From an uncultured Lentibacter sp. (GTDB lineage Bacteria; Pseudomonadota; Alphaproteobacteria; Rhodobacterales; Rhodobacteraceae): a stretch of DNA of 64,000 bases. Positions 39,379 to 47,402 of this stretch are shown here, one piece after another. Numbering within the stretch: the first letter of the stretch is position 1; the number at the start of each line of letters is the position of its first letter. The stretch covers positions 332,179 through 396,178 of the forward strand of contig CANMGT010000003.1 in NCBI GenBank assembly GCA_947497495.1. The letters are read 5' to 3'. A model generated the notes under the pieces. That model saw only the letters and a program-made list of their open reading frames with translations, did not search any database and was not told the DNA's origin. The translations under genes and the position numbers were made by a program.

Positions 39379-39861
39379 AAGCGCGCGTATAGGTAAGGTT
39401 TGCGGGTTTGGCAAGAAAACACGGTGCCTACAGTATGCAGCTACATATGCAGCTATCCGTGCAGAACGCGTGCATACGTTTTTGCGCTGAAACGGCGTTA
39501 AGGATGCTTAACAATGTGTGAAGCTTTTGGCACCGTGTTTTTTCAGGCCGTTTCAAACAAACTTGGTAAACCATGCTCAAGAGGTGGTCGGCAAACCCGA
39601 TCCGAGCACGAAGCATCTTTGAAACAGAGTCACTGTCAGAGCGGATATATATGGCTGGAATGCGGGACAAAGCCGCCTTTTGCGGGTGCAGCGAGTGCTG
39701 ATGCAGCATTTCCTCGCATGTGCAGCGTCGCTCATTTGGCAGTGCAGCACATTTCACCGAAGCGGTCGTTCGGATACGTCGATATTGGCGGGTCTCGGAC
39801 CGACCGTTCGCTGCGGTCGGTGCCGATAGTCTAAACGCGGGACCAAGCGGTCGATTATCCT
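39379..39861. other. intergenic stretch with decayed repeat-like text
   Basis: No convincing gene lies in these 483 bases. The prfC promoter should be here on the minus strand. TATGCAGCTA occurs twice with a 12-base period (39434-39443 and 39446-39455). Further on, the text with GTGCAGC-type words and CCGTTCGCTGC (39804-39814) resembles degenerate intergenic filler that I associate with Roseobacter genomes. CCGTTCGCTGC recurs at 40902-40912, so the two copies bracket the NERD gene. An open frame at 39514-39834 is present but judged non-coding. Confidence 0.4.
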
Positions 39862-40047
39862 TTGCGAACGAAGGTCTGCTATGGAATTGAAAGTAAATTC
39901 GATTGGAGATGCGCATTGCATGATCACTACGAAGAAGGTTCGCAGATCCTTAAGTCGCTAAAATATGACCTAAATCATTGGAAAAAGTCAACAGAGGCGC
40001 CATCCAAGATGATAGTGGATGCAATCGATGACAAAATAATGGCGTGA
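39862..40047 (+). CDS. doubtful small open frame before the NERD gene
   Basis: An open frame of 61 codons from TTG 39862 with no ribosome site. The second half (SLKYDLNHWKKSTEAPSKMIVDAIDD) looks protein-like, the first half does not. A different frame from ATG 39881 encodes 26 residues. It may be the end of a decayed gene whose N-terminus was lost. It ends six bases before the NERD gene, so it could be a short leader cistron. Confidence 0.25.
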   Translation: MRTKVCYGIESKFDWRCALHDHYEEGSQILKSLKYDLNHWKKSTEAPSKMIVDAIDDKIMA

Positions 40048-40053
40048 GTTCTA

Positions 40054-40833
40054 ATGCTAAGGTTCCTTGTAAAGTCCGCAATCCGGGCGGTCGCAGCTAG
40101 TTACAACACACCTGAAAGAAGGGGCGCTAGAGGTGAACGGTTGGTTCACAATGTGCTCACATCTGTTCTGAACGAACAAGAGTATCGGGTTTTGACGGAT
40201 GTTATCTTGCCAGTCGCCGGTGGCACAACTCAGATTGACCATCTTGTGCTATCTCGCTTTGGGATATTTGTGATCGAAACCAAGAATATGTCCGGCTGGA
40301 TTTTTGGTGGTGCCAACCAACAGAAATGGACGCAGGTGCAAAAGCGCAGCAAACGTAGATTTCAAAATCCACTTCGACAGAACTATGCACACGTAAAGGC
40401 CGTGCAGGACATTCTGCAAGTCGATCAAGAAGCTCTACACAATCTTATTGTGTTTACGGGGACAGCCGAACCAAAGACGGCAATGCCGGATAGCGTTGCT
40501 TGGGGTTTGAAAGATCTTGGCAGACTTATCGCGCTTCAAAGGAAGCAGATACTAACTGATGTGCAGGTTAACGCCTACGTAAAAAAACTGCGCGATCAGG
40601 CTCTAGATAACACGAAGGCAACGCGCAATGAGCACTTGCAAAATTTGGAAAAGAAGGCGGCAGCCAAGAAGCAGACCCCAGCCAAAGAAACCGCTGTCAA
40701 CTTGGATCAAATAGCATGCCCGAAGTGTGGCAAAGAGATGGTTAAGCGAACTAACCGTAAGACAGGTGATGCTTTCTGGGGCTGTGCGAGTTTTCCTAAG
40801 TGCAGAGGTACTCGAAAAGCTGCTAATCGTTGA
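40054..40833 (+). CDS. NERD-domain protein with C-terminal topoisomerase-type zinc finger
   Basis: A 259-residue protein. Residues about 22-125 match the nuclease-related NERD domain (a restriction-endonuclease-like fold): GARGERLVHNVL, the strand TTQIDHLVLSRFGIFVIETKN carrying the Asp/Glu-x-Lys catalytic pattern, and a following GWIFG. Residues about 215-255 hold a four-cysteine finger (CPKCGKEM, then GCASFPKCRGT) as in topoisomerase I C-termini. A Lys-rich linker joins the two. It would bind and perhaps cut DNA. The gene is AT-richer than its neighbours (27 G+C in the 60 bases 40261-40320), suggesting transfer. Confidence 0.82.
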   Translation: MLRFLVKSAIRAVAASYNTPERRGARGERLVHNVLTSVLNEQEYRVLTDVILPVAGGTTQIDHLVLSRFGIFVIETKNMSGWIFGGANQQKWTQVQKRSKRRFQNPLRQNYAHVKAVQDILQVDQEALHNLIVFTGTAEPKTAMPDSVAWGLKDLGRLIALQRKQILTDVQVNAYVKKLRDQALDNTKATRNEHLQNLEKKAAAKKQTPAKETAVNLDQIACPKCGKEMVKRTNRKTGDAFWGCASFPKCRGTRKAANR

Positions 40834-40947
40834 CGGCCTGTCCAGTCGCATAGCGGACATTCGTGCAACACGCAGCATCGGCAGCTTAGGGCTCAGACCC
40901 GCCGTTCGCTGCTTGACGCTCGAAGGTCCGCTTTGAGGCGCGCAATA

Positions 40948-41961
40948 CTAGCCGCCCTTGCTGGCGCGCAGTAGTAGTTCGGCGGCGTCAGGGCGGTTGA
41001 GCAGGCGTTTGCCAACTTCAAACTCTCCCTGTGCGCGCTGTTTGTGACCGGCCAGCGTGCCGCCAAGGGTTTCGGCGACGTTTGCGGGCAGGGCAGAGCG
41101 TGTGCGCGGATCAATCAGCAGGGTTTCGGCCGCGATGCCTTCCGCAAAGACGATCTGGTGAGACTCAAACAGGATCTGGAAGTAGTCAACAAAGCCGCCT
41201 TCCTGCACGAACACCGTTTCGCCATTCACCAGATGCGAGGCTTTGAGCAGCACTTCGGCGCGGCCCGCCCCGAGCCTGTCGGAGCGCTGGTAGATAAACA
41301 GGCGGTGGTCGGGCGAAACGAGCAAGTCGTTTTCGTTGTGCAGCGTGCCTTTGGTGATCATCACCGGAGCGAAGTCGCCCATGGCGCGCACAGTGTGGTG
41401 TCCGATCCAGCGCACAGGCTGCGGGCCGTCGTCACGCGTGAGGATTTTTTCGCCGATGCGCAGGGTTTCGACAGCGCGCTGCTCGCCTGTTGCCATTGTC
41501 AGCTTGGTGCCGCGGGTGAATGACACGCAGGCGACCTGTGCAAAGCGCAGCGGCGCGTTTTCAGTGTCGATGCCAACGAGACGGTAGTCTTGTTTGGGCA
41601 TGAGCGGGGCCAGCGGCATCGCATAGATGCGCGCAACATGGCCTTCGGCGTCAACCTCGACCAGCACAAGGCACTCGACGGCCTGACTTTGCATGTCCAT
41701 CAGCGTGATACAGCTGTCGAGCACGACAGTCGCGCCTGCTGTGCCAACTTCGGTGTCCTGCGCCACGCGGAAGTGCCCGTTTTCAAGCGCATGCAAGCCA
41801 AGTTTGAGCGGGGCAGCCGCAGGGGCAAGCTGGTAGCTGTCATCAAGGATCAGGTCAGCCGCAAAGCTGAGAACATCACCGACATTGGCTCCGTTGCTCA
41901 CTGGAAGCATCTCTGCGGGGTAAACTTGCAGGGCTTGGGCTGTCTCGCTCAACTCACTCAT
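40948..41961 (-). CDS. Hint-domain protein
   Basis: A 337-residue protein with a Hint_2-type module (about 145-290), related to inteins and hedgehog autoprocessing domains: VSFTRGTKLTMATGE, RIGEKILTRDDGPQPVRWIG, SPDHRLFIYQRSD and a late region with HLVNGETVFV. The residue before FTRGT is serine, where many relatives have the nucleophilic cysteine; a cysteine lies two residues earlier (C145). The N-terminal 140 residues have no recognised domain. Such proteins are common in roseobacters, function mostly unknown. Confidence 0.75.
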   Translation of the reverse strand: MSELSETAQALQVYPAEMLPVSNGANVGDVLSFAADLILDDSYQLAPAAAPLKLGLHALENGHFRVAQDTEVGTAGATVVLDSCITLMDMQSQAVECLVLVEVDAEGHVARIYAMPLAPLMPKQDYRLVGIDTENAPLRFAQVACVSFTRGTKLTMATGEQRAVETLRIGEKILTRDDGPQPVRWIGHHTVRAMGDFAPVMITKGTLHNENDLLVSPDHRLFIYQRSDRLGAGRAEVLLKASHLVNGETVFVQEGGFVDYFQILFESHQIVFAEGIAAETLLIDPRTRSALPANVAETLGGTLAGHKQRAQGEFEVGKRLLNRPDAAELLLRASKGG

Positions 41962-42095
41962 CGAAATATGCCTTAAGGGGTAATGCCTGTGCTGTCTAAC
42001 CCATGATTTGGGCGAAAGCGGGGCATTTGCCTCGGTAATTCGCTGGCAATCTTGGATGATTTGGGCTTCTTTTAGAGGAAAAAGGGAGATTGAAC

Positions 42096-42875
42096 ATGGA
42101 TTTGGGAATCGCTGGTAAGAAAGCGCTGGTCTGCGCGTCGTCGAAGGGGCTTGGCCGCGGTTGCGCGGAAGCCTTGGCCGAGGCGGGTGTTAACCTTGTG
42201 ATGAACGCGCGCGGGGCAGAGGCGCTTGAGGCCGTCGCCGCTGACATTGCGGGCAAATACGGCGTTGAAGTTGTGACTGTGGCGGCAGATGTAACCACGG
42301 AGGAAGGCCGCGCCAAAGTGCTCGCGGCAGCGGGCGATGTTGATATCCTGGTGACAAACGCAGGCGGCCCGCCTCCGGGCATGTGGTCTGACTGGGAGCG
42401 CGACGACTTTATTGCCGCCCTTGACGCCAACATGCTGACACCGATCGCGCTGATGAAAGCGCTGATGCCGCAGATGATGGAGAAGGGCTGGGGGCGTGTT
42501 GTGAACATCACCAGCCAGAGCGTGAAGGCGCCCATTCCGGTGTTGGGCCTGTCCAACTCTGCGCGCGCGGGTCTGACAGGCTATGTGGCGGGTACGGCGC
42601 GGCAAGTGGCGGGCAGCGGCGTGACGATCAACAACCTGCAGCCGGGCATTCATGCGACAGACAGGGCGGTTTCGCTGGATGGCGGCGTGGCCGCGCAGCA
42701 GGGCATCACGCCTGAAGAGGCCAAAGAGCAGCGGGCCAAGACTATTCCGGCGGGCCGCTATGGCACCGCCGAAGAGTTCGGGGCGACCTGTGCGTTTTTG
42801 TGTAGCCAGCATGCGGGCTTCATTGTCGGGCAGAATATCCTGCTGGACGGTGGCGCTGTTAACTCGACAATGTAA
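42096..42875 (+). CDS. short-chain dehydrogenase/reductase with atypical active site
   Basis: A 259-residue Rossmann-fold SDR. It has CASSKGLGRG (the cofactor loop), TNAGGPPPG, NITSQS with the catalytic serine (about 140) and the C-terminal FIVGQNILLDGGAVNS. The usual YxxxK is replaced by SNSAR (S153...R157), a variant seen in a subgroup annotated as 3-oxoacyl-ACP reductases. The substrate is unknown. GGGAGA at 42084-42089 selects ATG 42096. Confidence 0.82.
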   Translation: MDLGIAGKKALVCASSKGLGRGCAEALAEAGVNLVMNARGAEALEAVAADIAGKYGVEVVTVAADVTTEEGRAKVLAAAGDVDILVTNAGGPPPGMWSDWERDDFIAALDANMLTPIALMKALMPQMMEKGWGRVVNITSQSVKAPIPVLGLSNSARAGLTGYVAGTARQVAGSGVTINNLQPGIHATDRAVSLDGGVAAQQGITPEEAKEQRAKTIPAGRYGTAEEFGATCAFLCSQHAGFIVGQNILLDGGAVNSTM

Positions 42876-42877
42876 AA

Positions 42878-42943
42878 CACCGCGTGCCAGCGGGCGGTGG
42901 AAAGTTCTTTCAAGAATTTTGGCAAGAAAATTTGAATTTTCTT
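42878..42943. terminator. two inverted repeats between convergent genes
   Basis: CACCGC (42878-42883) pairs with GCGGTG (42894-42899). Further on, AAGAAAATT (42924-42932) and AATTTTCTT (42935-42943) form a perfect AT-rich palindrome with TG at the centre. They fill the gap between the convergent SDR and SGNH-like genes and probably act as terminators in both directions. Confidence 0.5.
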
Positions 42944-42948
42944 GGGCG

Positions 42949-43638
42949 CTAGGCTTTTAAGCGTGTCGCAGGTGCCGGCAGGAGGCCCTTTTCGAGAGCG
43001 CCCGTCAGGGCCGCTTGGCCAAACGCCGGATTGCCGTGCTGGCCATCGTCGTGTTTGAGCGCATCGGGGATGAGCCCGTCTTCGCCTGCCAGGCTTTCGT
43101 TGGGATCATAGACGCTGATCCCCGCACTGCGCACAAGCGCTGTAAACTCGGCTTTCAGTGCGCGTTGCAGGGGCCAAGTGCGAAACACCGGCGGCACAAT
43201 GACGACCAGCGGAGCAACCTGCGCTATGGCGCTCAGCCCCGCGAGAGCCTCGCTGTGTTGCTCGCGCACATAGGCGCGGGTGAAGCGGCTTGAAAGCACG
43301 CTCTGGCGGGTGCTGCCGTGGTCATCGGCGAGGTAGGAGCCAAGCTTGTGCCAGCGAAGATCCGAGACAAACTGCGAGACGTCAAAGCACAGGCTTGCCA
43401 CCACAGGCACACCCGACAGCAGGGGTGCTTTTGCACCGACGTCTTCTGCAAAACCCTCGATCTTCTTACGCGCACGGGCACGGTTTGAGGTGATTTCGCC
43501 AGCGGCTGTGAGGCTTACAGCGCCGTCGCGCCAAGCGCCTGCGGAGTTGGCATAGCTTGCCACGTCATAGCCCAGTGCCATTGCGCCATTGGCCAGAGCG
43601 CGCGCGTGGCTGTCGCCGACAATTATCAAGTCCTTCAT
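42949..43638 (-). CDS. SGNH-hydrolase-like protein
   Basis: A 229-residue protein starting IIVGDSHARALANG (the GDS nucleophile block) and ending with DDGQHGNPAFGQ (a D-x-x-H catalytic block), the layout of SGNH/GDSL esterases or acetylated-glycan hydrolases. No signal peptide was seen. Its start overlaps the end of the GSCFA gene by ATGA, which suggests that the two act on the same substrate, perhaps a glycan. Confidence 0.65.
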   Translation of the reverse strand: MKDLIIVGDSHARALANGAMALGYDVASYANSAGAWRDGAVSLTAAGEITSNRARARKKIEGFAEDVGAKAPLLSGVPVVASLCFDVSQFVSDLRWHKLGSYLADDHGSTRQSVLSSRFTRAYVREQHSEALAGLSAIAQVAPLVVIVPPVFRTWPLQRALKAEFTALVRSAGISVYDPNESLAGEDGLIPDALKHDDGQHGNPAFGQAALTGALEKGLLPAPATRLKA

Positions 43639-44723
43639 GTGGAAGCCTCCGCATCGAGCACGACTTCTTCGCAGGCAAGCTCGGCGGCTGCGTCAGAGGC
43701 TTTTATCGCCGCGCGGCGTGCCTCTTCGGCTTTGTCCGTTTGAAGCAGGTTCTTGCCAAAGCGCATGCCTTTGAAGAAGTGCGACATCACCAGCTTCACG
43801 CCTTGCGGCGCGACAGAGCGCATGTTCGGCTCAAAAAAGATGCCCCGCGTCGGGGCTGTCGCGATGATCTCGTAGGAGGGGAAATAGTCAACGTGCCCAT
43901 TGCTTGCAGCCAAGTCCCCCGCCACGGCGCGCAGGGTTGATTTGCTGTAGGTCGTGGCCAGCAACACGTGATCAGAGCTTGCCGTGGCCGTCAGCGGCAC
44001 CGGCGACACTGTGAGCAGCACCTTGATCTGCGGGTTGATCGCCCTAAGCCCTGCGATGGCCTCTTCCATCGAGGCGTGAATGTCAGGGTAGCTGGCGTTG
44101 TGAAAGGCATGCACCTTTGCGTCATATGTGCCCGCGAGCGTGCCGGGGCAGAGTGCGTAGGGCTGGCCTGTGAGAATGTTCTCAAAGCCTTCCGTGAGGC
44201 CCATCGTAAAGACAAACACCTGCGCCTGCTCAACAGAGCGGCGGAACGCGCGCGCGGTGTTTGAGAGCATGGCGGCGCATTCTTCTGCCGTTTCAAACCC
44301 TTCAGGTTCGATCATCGGGCGCAGGCTGTCGCGAAAGCCGCCGCCCTTGTCCGAGCCGTCTTCCCAAAGCTCGACTTGGGCTGCATCTTCGGGAGATTGC
44401 GCCAGCGCAACCCAGTAGGCGAGCATCTTGGCGGTGTAGATATTTGCGGTGCGTGAGGAGTAGACGCCATAACCATATTGGGCAGCAAGGGCCGGAGAGG
44501 CGTGCTCGGGGCAGGGCTCGGCGTTGACCCATGGCTTGCCGTTGGCTTGCAGGGCGCGCGAGATATGTTGGGCAAAACACGAGCCATAGGTTGCGAAGGC
44601 GGCATTGGCGGGCAACTTCCACTTGGAGCGCCAGAGGTTCTCATAGCTCCATACACCGGGATCAGCGACGCCGGTGCGCCAGAACGCCTGACGTGGTTGC
44701 TTTTTGTAAGGTGTATTGCTCAT
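43635..44723 (-). CDS. GSCFA-family protein
   Basis: A 362-residue protein with the eponymous FATYGSCFAQHISRAL near residue 45, then GFRDSLRPM, VFVFTMGLTE and LLTVSPVPLTAT, the pattern of the GSCFA family, related to SGNH hydrolases and found near surface-glycan genes. ATG 44723 is chosen over an upstream in-frame start at 44759 because the alignable sequence begins there; neither has a strong ribosome site. The downstream SGNH-like gene overlaps it. Confidence 0.78.
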   Translation of the reverse strand: MSNTPYKKQPRQAFWRTGVADPGVWSYENLWRSKWKLPANAAFATYGSCFAQHISRALQANGKPWVNAEPCPEHASPALAAQYGYGVYSSRTANIYTAKMLAYWVALAQSPEDAAQVELWEDGSDKGGGFRDSLRPMIEPEGFETAEECAAMLSNTARAFRRSVEQAQVFVFTMGLTEGFENILTGQPYALCPGTLAGTYDAKVHAFHNASYPDIHASMEEAIAGLRAINPQIKVLLTVSPVPLTATASSDHVLLATTYSKSTLRAVAGDLAASNGHVDYFPSYEIIATAPTRGIFFEPNMRSVAPQGVKLVMSHFFKGMRFGKNLLQTDKAEEARRAAIKASDAAAELACEEVVLDAEAST

Positions 44724-44884
44724 AGCTCTGTAACCTGCTGCGCTCTGCTCTGCTGTCACGGCTTAGCGCCGTTTTATCTTGGCAAAGATAGTAATTTGTT
44801 AATTGCAAAAAGGCTATCCTCAACCGAACTTTTCGAAAGTTGCGCTTTCAGGCGAAAAAATATGGTTAACAGCGACAGATTGTC

Positions 44885-44900
44885 ATTCACTTGAATGAAT
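44885..44900. promoter_or_regulatory. SqrR-type operator ATTC-N8-GAAT, upstream copy
   Basis: The text ATTC-ACTTGAAT-GAAT matches the ATTC-N8-GAAT box reported for SqrR, an ArsR-family repressor of Rhodobacter that releases DNA when persulfide links two cysteines. It lies 69 bases before the soxC start codon. A possible -10 (TATACA, 44908-44913) follows it. Confidence 0.6.
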
Positions 44901-44924
44901 ATGACTGTATACAAACATGCACCA

Positions 44925-44940
44925 ATTCAATATCGTGAAT
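44925..44940. promoter_or_regulatory. SqrR-type operator ATTC-N8-GAAT, downstream copy
   Basis: The second exact match, ATTC-AATATCGT-GAAT, starts 40 bases after the first, close to four helical turns. It would cover the transcript start, with the ribosome site (GGGAGGAGG, 44951-44959) just beyond. The phasing suggests cooperative binding of two dimers. Confidence 0.6.
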
Positions 44941-44968
44941 TTAATCGAAAGGGAGGAGGCTAGATTCT

Positions 44969-46252
44969 ATGACATCCAGCTCTAATGGAAGCGGCCAGTC
45001 GCGCCGCGCGTTTTTAAAGGGGGCAGCTGCTGCTGTGCCCGCAGCAGCCGCCGTGGCAACCACGGCCCAAGCGGAAGCTGATCCGCTGATCACAGAACTG
45101 CAAGACTGGGCTTCAGGCCTTGGGGATGGCGTTGACGCGACACCCTATGGCTTGCCAATTCAATATGAAGGCGACGTGATCCGGCGCAATGTGGAGTGGC
45201 TTACAGCCGACACGATCAGCTCGATCAACTTCACGCCGATCCACGCGCTTGATGGCACGATAACCCCACAGGGCTGCGCGTTTGAACGCCACCACTCGGG
45301 CGCTATCGAGCTGAAGAAAGATGACTACCGCCTGATGATCAACGGTTTGGTCGATCAGCCGCTGGTGTTCTCTTACGCTGACCTCGAGCGCTTCCCGCGC
45401 GAAAACCACGTGTATTTCTGCGAATGTGCGGCCAACTCCGGCATGGAGTGGGCAGGCGCACAGCTGAATGGCGCGCAGTATACCCACGGTATGATCCACA
45501 ACATGGAATACACGGGCGTAAGCCTGCGCACCCTGCTGGAAGAAGCAGGCCTCGGCGCGGCGGGCGACTTGAAAGACAAGTGGGTTTATGTGGAAGGCGC
45601 CGACGCGTCCTCCAATGGCCGCTCTATCCCGATGGAAAAGGCGCTTGATGACGTGCTTGTCGCGTTCAAGGCCAACGGCGAGGCGCTGCGCAAGGAGCAC
45701 GGCTACCCTGTCCGCCTGGTTGTTCCCGGTTGGGAAGGCAACATGTGGGTGAAATGGCTGCGTCGCATCGAAGTGACGAACCAGGCCATCGAGAGCCGCG
45801 AAGAGACGTCAAAGTATACCGACACGCTCGCCGACGGCACCAGCCGCAAGTGGACATGGGCGATGGACGCGAAGTCGATCGTGACATCTCCGAGCCCGCA
45901 AATGCCGATCCTCCATGGCAAAGGCCCGTTGGTTATCAGCGGCCTCGCATGGTCTGGCAAAGGCGCGATCACGCGAGTTGATGTCTCGAAAGACGGTGGC
46001 AAGACGTGGGAAACCGCGCGCTTGGCCAAGCCCGGCGAGAAAATGGCATTGACGCGCTTTTACCTCGACACAACATGGGACGGCGAGGAAATGTTCCTGC
46101 AGAGCCGCGCCATGGACGAGACGGGTTATGTGCAGCCAACCAAAGACGAGTTGCGCGCCGTGCGTGGCGAGAACTCGGTCTATCACAACAACGGTATTCA
46201 GACGTGGTGGCTGAAAGCAGACGGGGAGCTTGAAAATGTCGAAATTTCTTAA
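44969..46252 (+). CDS. soxC: sulfite dehydrogenase SoxC (molybdenum subunit)
   Basis: A 427-residue molybdoenzyme of the sulfite-oxidase family, the catalytic half of SoxCD, which in the Sox system oxidises the sulfane sulfur bound to SoxY. A twin-arginine signal (SRRAFLKGAAAAVPAA) directs folded export. The molybdopterin-thiolate cysteine is in YFCECAANSGMEW, with other conserved text RLVVPGWEGNMWVKWLRRI. A strong ribosome site and two SqrR-type boxes precede it. It overlaps soxD by 17 bases. Confidence 0.9.
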   Translation: MTSSSNGSGQSRRAFLKGAAAAVPAAAAVATTAQAEADPLITELQDWASGLGDGVDATPYGLPIQYEGDVIRRNVEWLTADTISSINFTPIHALDGTITPQGCAFERHHSGAIELKKDDYRLMINGLVDQPLVFSYADLERFPRENHVYFCECAANSGMEWAGAQLNGAQYTHGMIHNMEYTGVSLRTLLEEAGLGAAGDLKDKWVYVEGADASSNGRSIPMEKALDDVLVAFKANGEALRKEHGYPVRLVVPGWEGNMWVKWLRRIEVTNQAIESREETSKYTDTLADGTSRKWTWAMDAKSIVTSPSPQMPILHGKGPLVISGLAWSGKGAITRVDVSKDGGKTWETARLAKPGEKMALTRFYLDTTWDGEEMFLQSRAMDETGYVQPTKDELRAVRGENSVYHNNGIQTWWLKADGELENVEIS

Positions 46253-47312
46253 ACTAACAACGGCAACAGCCCTTGCTCTGACACTTGCAGCCCCTGCCTA
46301 CGCAGAGAAGTTCGGCCTTGGCCGCGCGGCCCTGCCTGAAGAGGTTGCGGCTTGGAACAAAGACGTCAGCCCTGACGGAACAGGCCTGCCCGAAGGTTCG
46401 GGCGACGTGCTGACAGGCGAAGAAGTTTTCGCCGATCAATGCGCTGTCTGCCACGGCGACTTTGCCGAAGGTGTTGGCAACTGGCCCAAGCTGGCTGGAG
46501 GCAAAGACACGCTGGCCGACAAAGATCCGCTCAAGACGGTTGGCTCATATTGGCCTTACCTTTCAACGACTTGGGACTATGTGAACCGCTCGATGCCATT
46601 TGGCAACGCGCAGACACTGACGCCTGACGAAGTCTACGCGATCGTCGCTTACATCCTCTATTCAAACGACTTGGTTGATGATGATTTCGTGCTTTCAAAA
46701 GAGACGTTTCTTGATGTCGAATTGCCCAACGCTGACGGCTTCATCCTGGATGACCGCCTGACAGCCGAAGCGCATTTCGTGCGCGAACCCTGCATGAGCG
46801 ACTGTAAGACTGGCGAGATCGCGATCACCAGAAACGTTGTGTTTAAGGGCGATCCGAACTCACCGGATGATCCTGTTTCGGAATCTGCCGGAGAGGCTGC
46901 CAAGGCGGCTGCGCCCGCCGAGGAAGAAGCCAAGGCAGAAGAAGCGCCAAAAGCCGAAGAGGCTGCTGTTGTAGAAACAGCCGCTCTTGATGCGGAGCTT
47001 GTGAAAGCCGGAGAGAAAGTCTTCAAGAAGTGCAAAGCCTGCCACCAAGTGGGCGATGGCGCGAAAAACAAGACTGGCCCTATCTTGAATGGTGTCATGG
47101 GCGCCAAGCTTGGCCATATTGAAGGCTTCAAATATTCCAAGACCATGCTCAGCATGGGCGAGGAAGGCGTGATCTGGGACGAGGCGACTTTGGCCGAGTT
47201 CCTGACAAAGCCGAAAGCTTTCGTGAAGAAGACCAAGATGTCTTTTGCCGGCTTGAAAAAAGAAAAAGATATCAAGGCTGTGACCGAGTATCTTAAATCA
47301 TTCTCTGAATGA
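46236..47312 (+). CDS. soxD: cytochrome c SoxD (dihaem)
   Basis: A 358-residue periplasmic cytochrome, the electron-accepting partner of SoxC. A Sec signal ends near AYA (residue 23). The first haem motif is CAVCH (C69-H73), the second CKACH (about 270). Between them is an Ala/Glu/Lys-rich linker (about 222-250). GGGGAG at 46223-46228 selects ATG 46236 over the in-frame TTG at 46230. Confidence 0.9.
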   Translation: MSKFLKLTTATALALTLAAPAYAEKFGLGRAALPEEVAAWNKDVSPDGTGLPEGSGDVLTGEEVFADQCAVCHGDFAEGVGNWPKLAGGKDTLADKDPLKTVGSYWPYLSTTWDYVNRSMPFGNAQTLTPDEVYAIVAYILYSNDLVDDDFVLSKETFLDVELPNADGFILDDRLTAEAHFVREPCMSDCKTGEIAITRNVVFKGDPNSPDDPVSESAGEAAKAAAPAEEEAKAEEAPKAEEAAVVETAALDAELVKAGEKVFKKCKACHQVGDGAKNKTGPILNGVMGAKLGHIEGFKYSKTMLSMGEEGVIWDEATLAEFLTKPKAFVKKTKMSFAGLKKEKDIKAVTEYLKSFSE

Positions 47313-47320
47313 TCTTTATG

Positions 47321-47349
47321 CAGGGGCGCTGGCTGAGGCGCCCCTGTTT
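47321..47349 (+). terminator. hairpin between soxD and soxE
   Basis: CAGGGGCGC (47321-47329) pairs perfectly with GCGCCCCTG (47338-47346) across an 8-base loop, followed by TTTG, eight bases after the soxD stop. The stem is strong but the T-run short, so partial termination or mRNA 3' protection of soxCD is likely. Confidence 0.6.
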
Positions 47350-47402
47350 GCCATGCTGGGAGGCCGTGGCTAAGATTAGGCAACACTCTGGGAGGAGGCC
47401 GG

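Noticed and set aside
39514..39834. A 106-codon open frame
   Set aside because: It has no ribosome site and sits in text rich in CGCTGC/TGCAGC words; the translation looks like random reading of intergenic filler.
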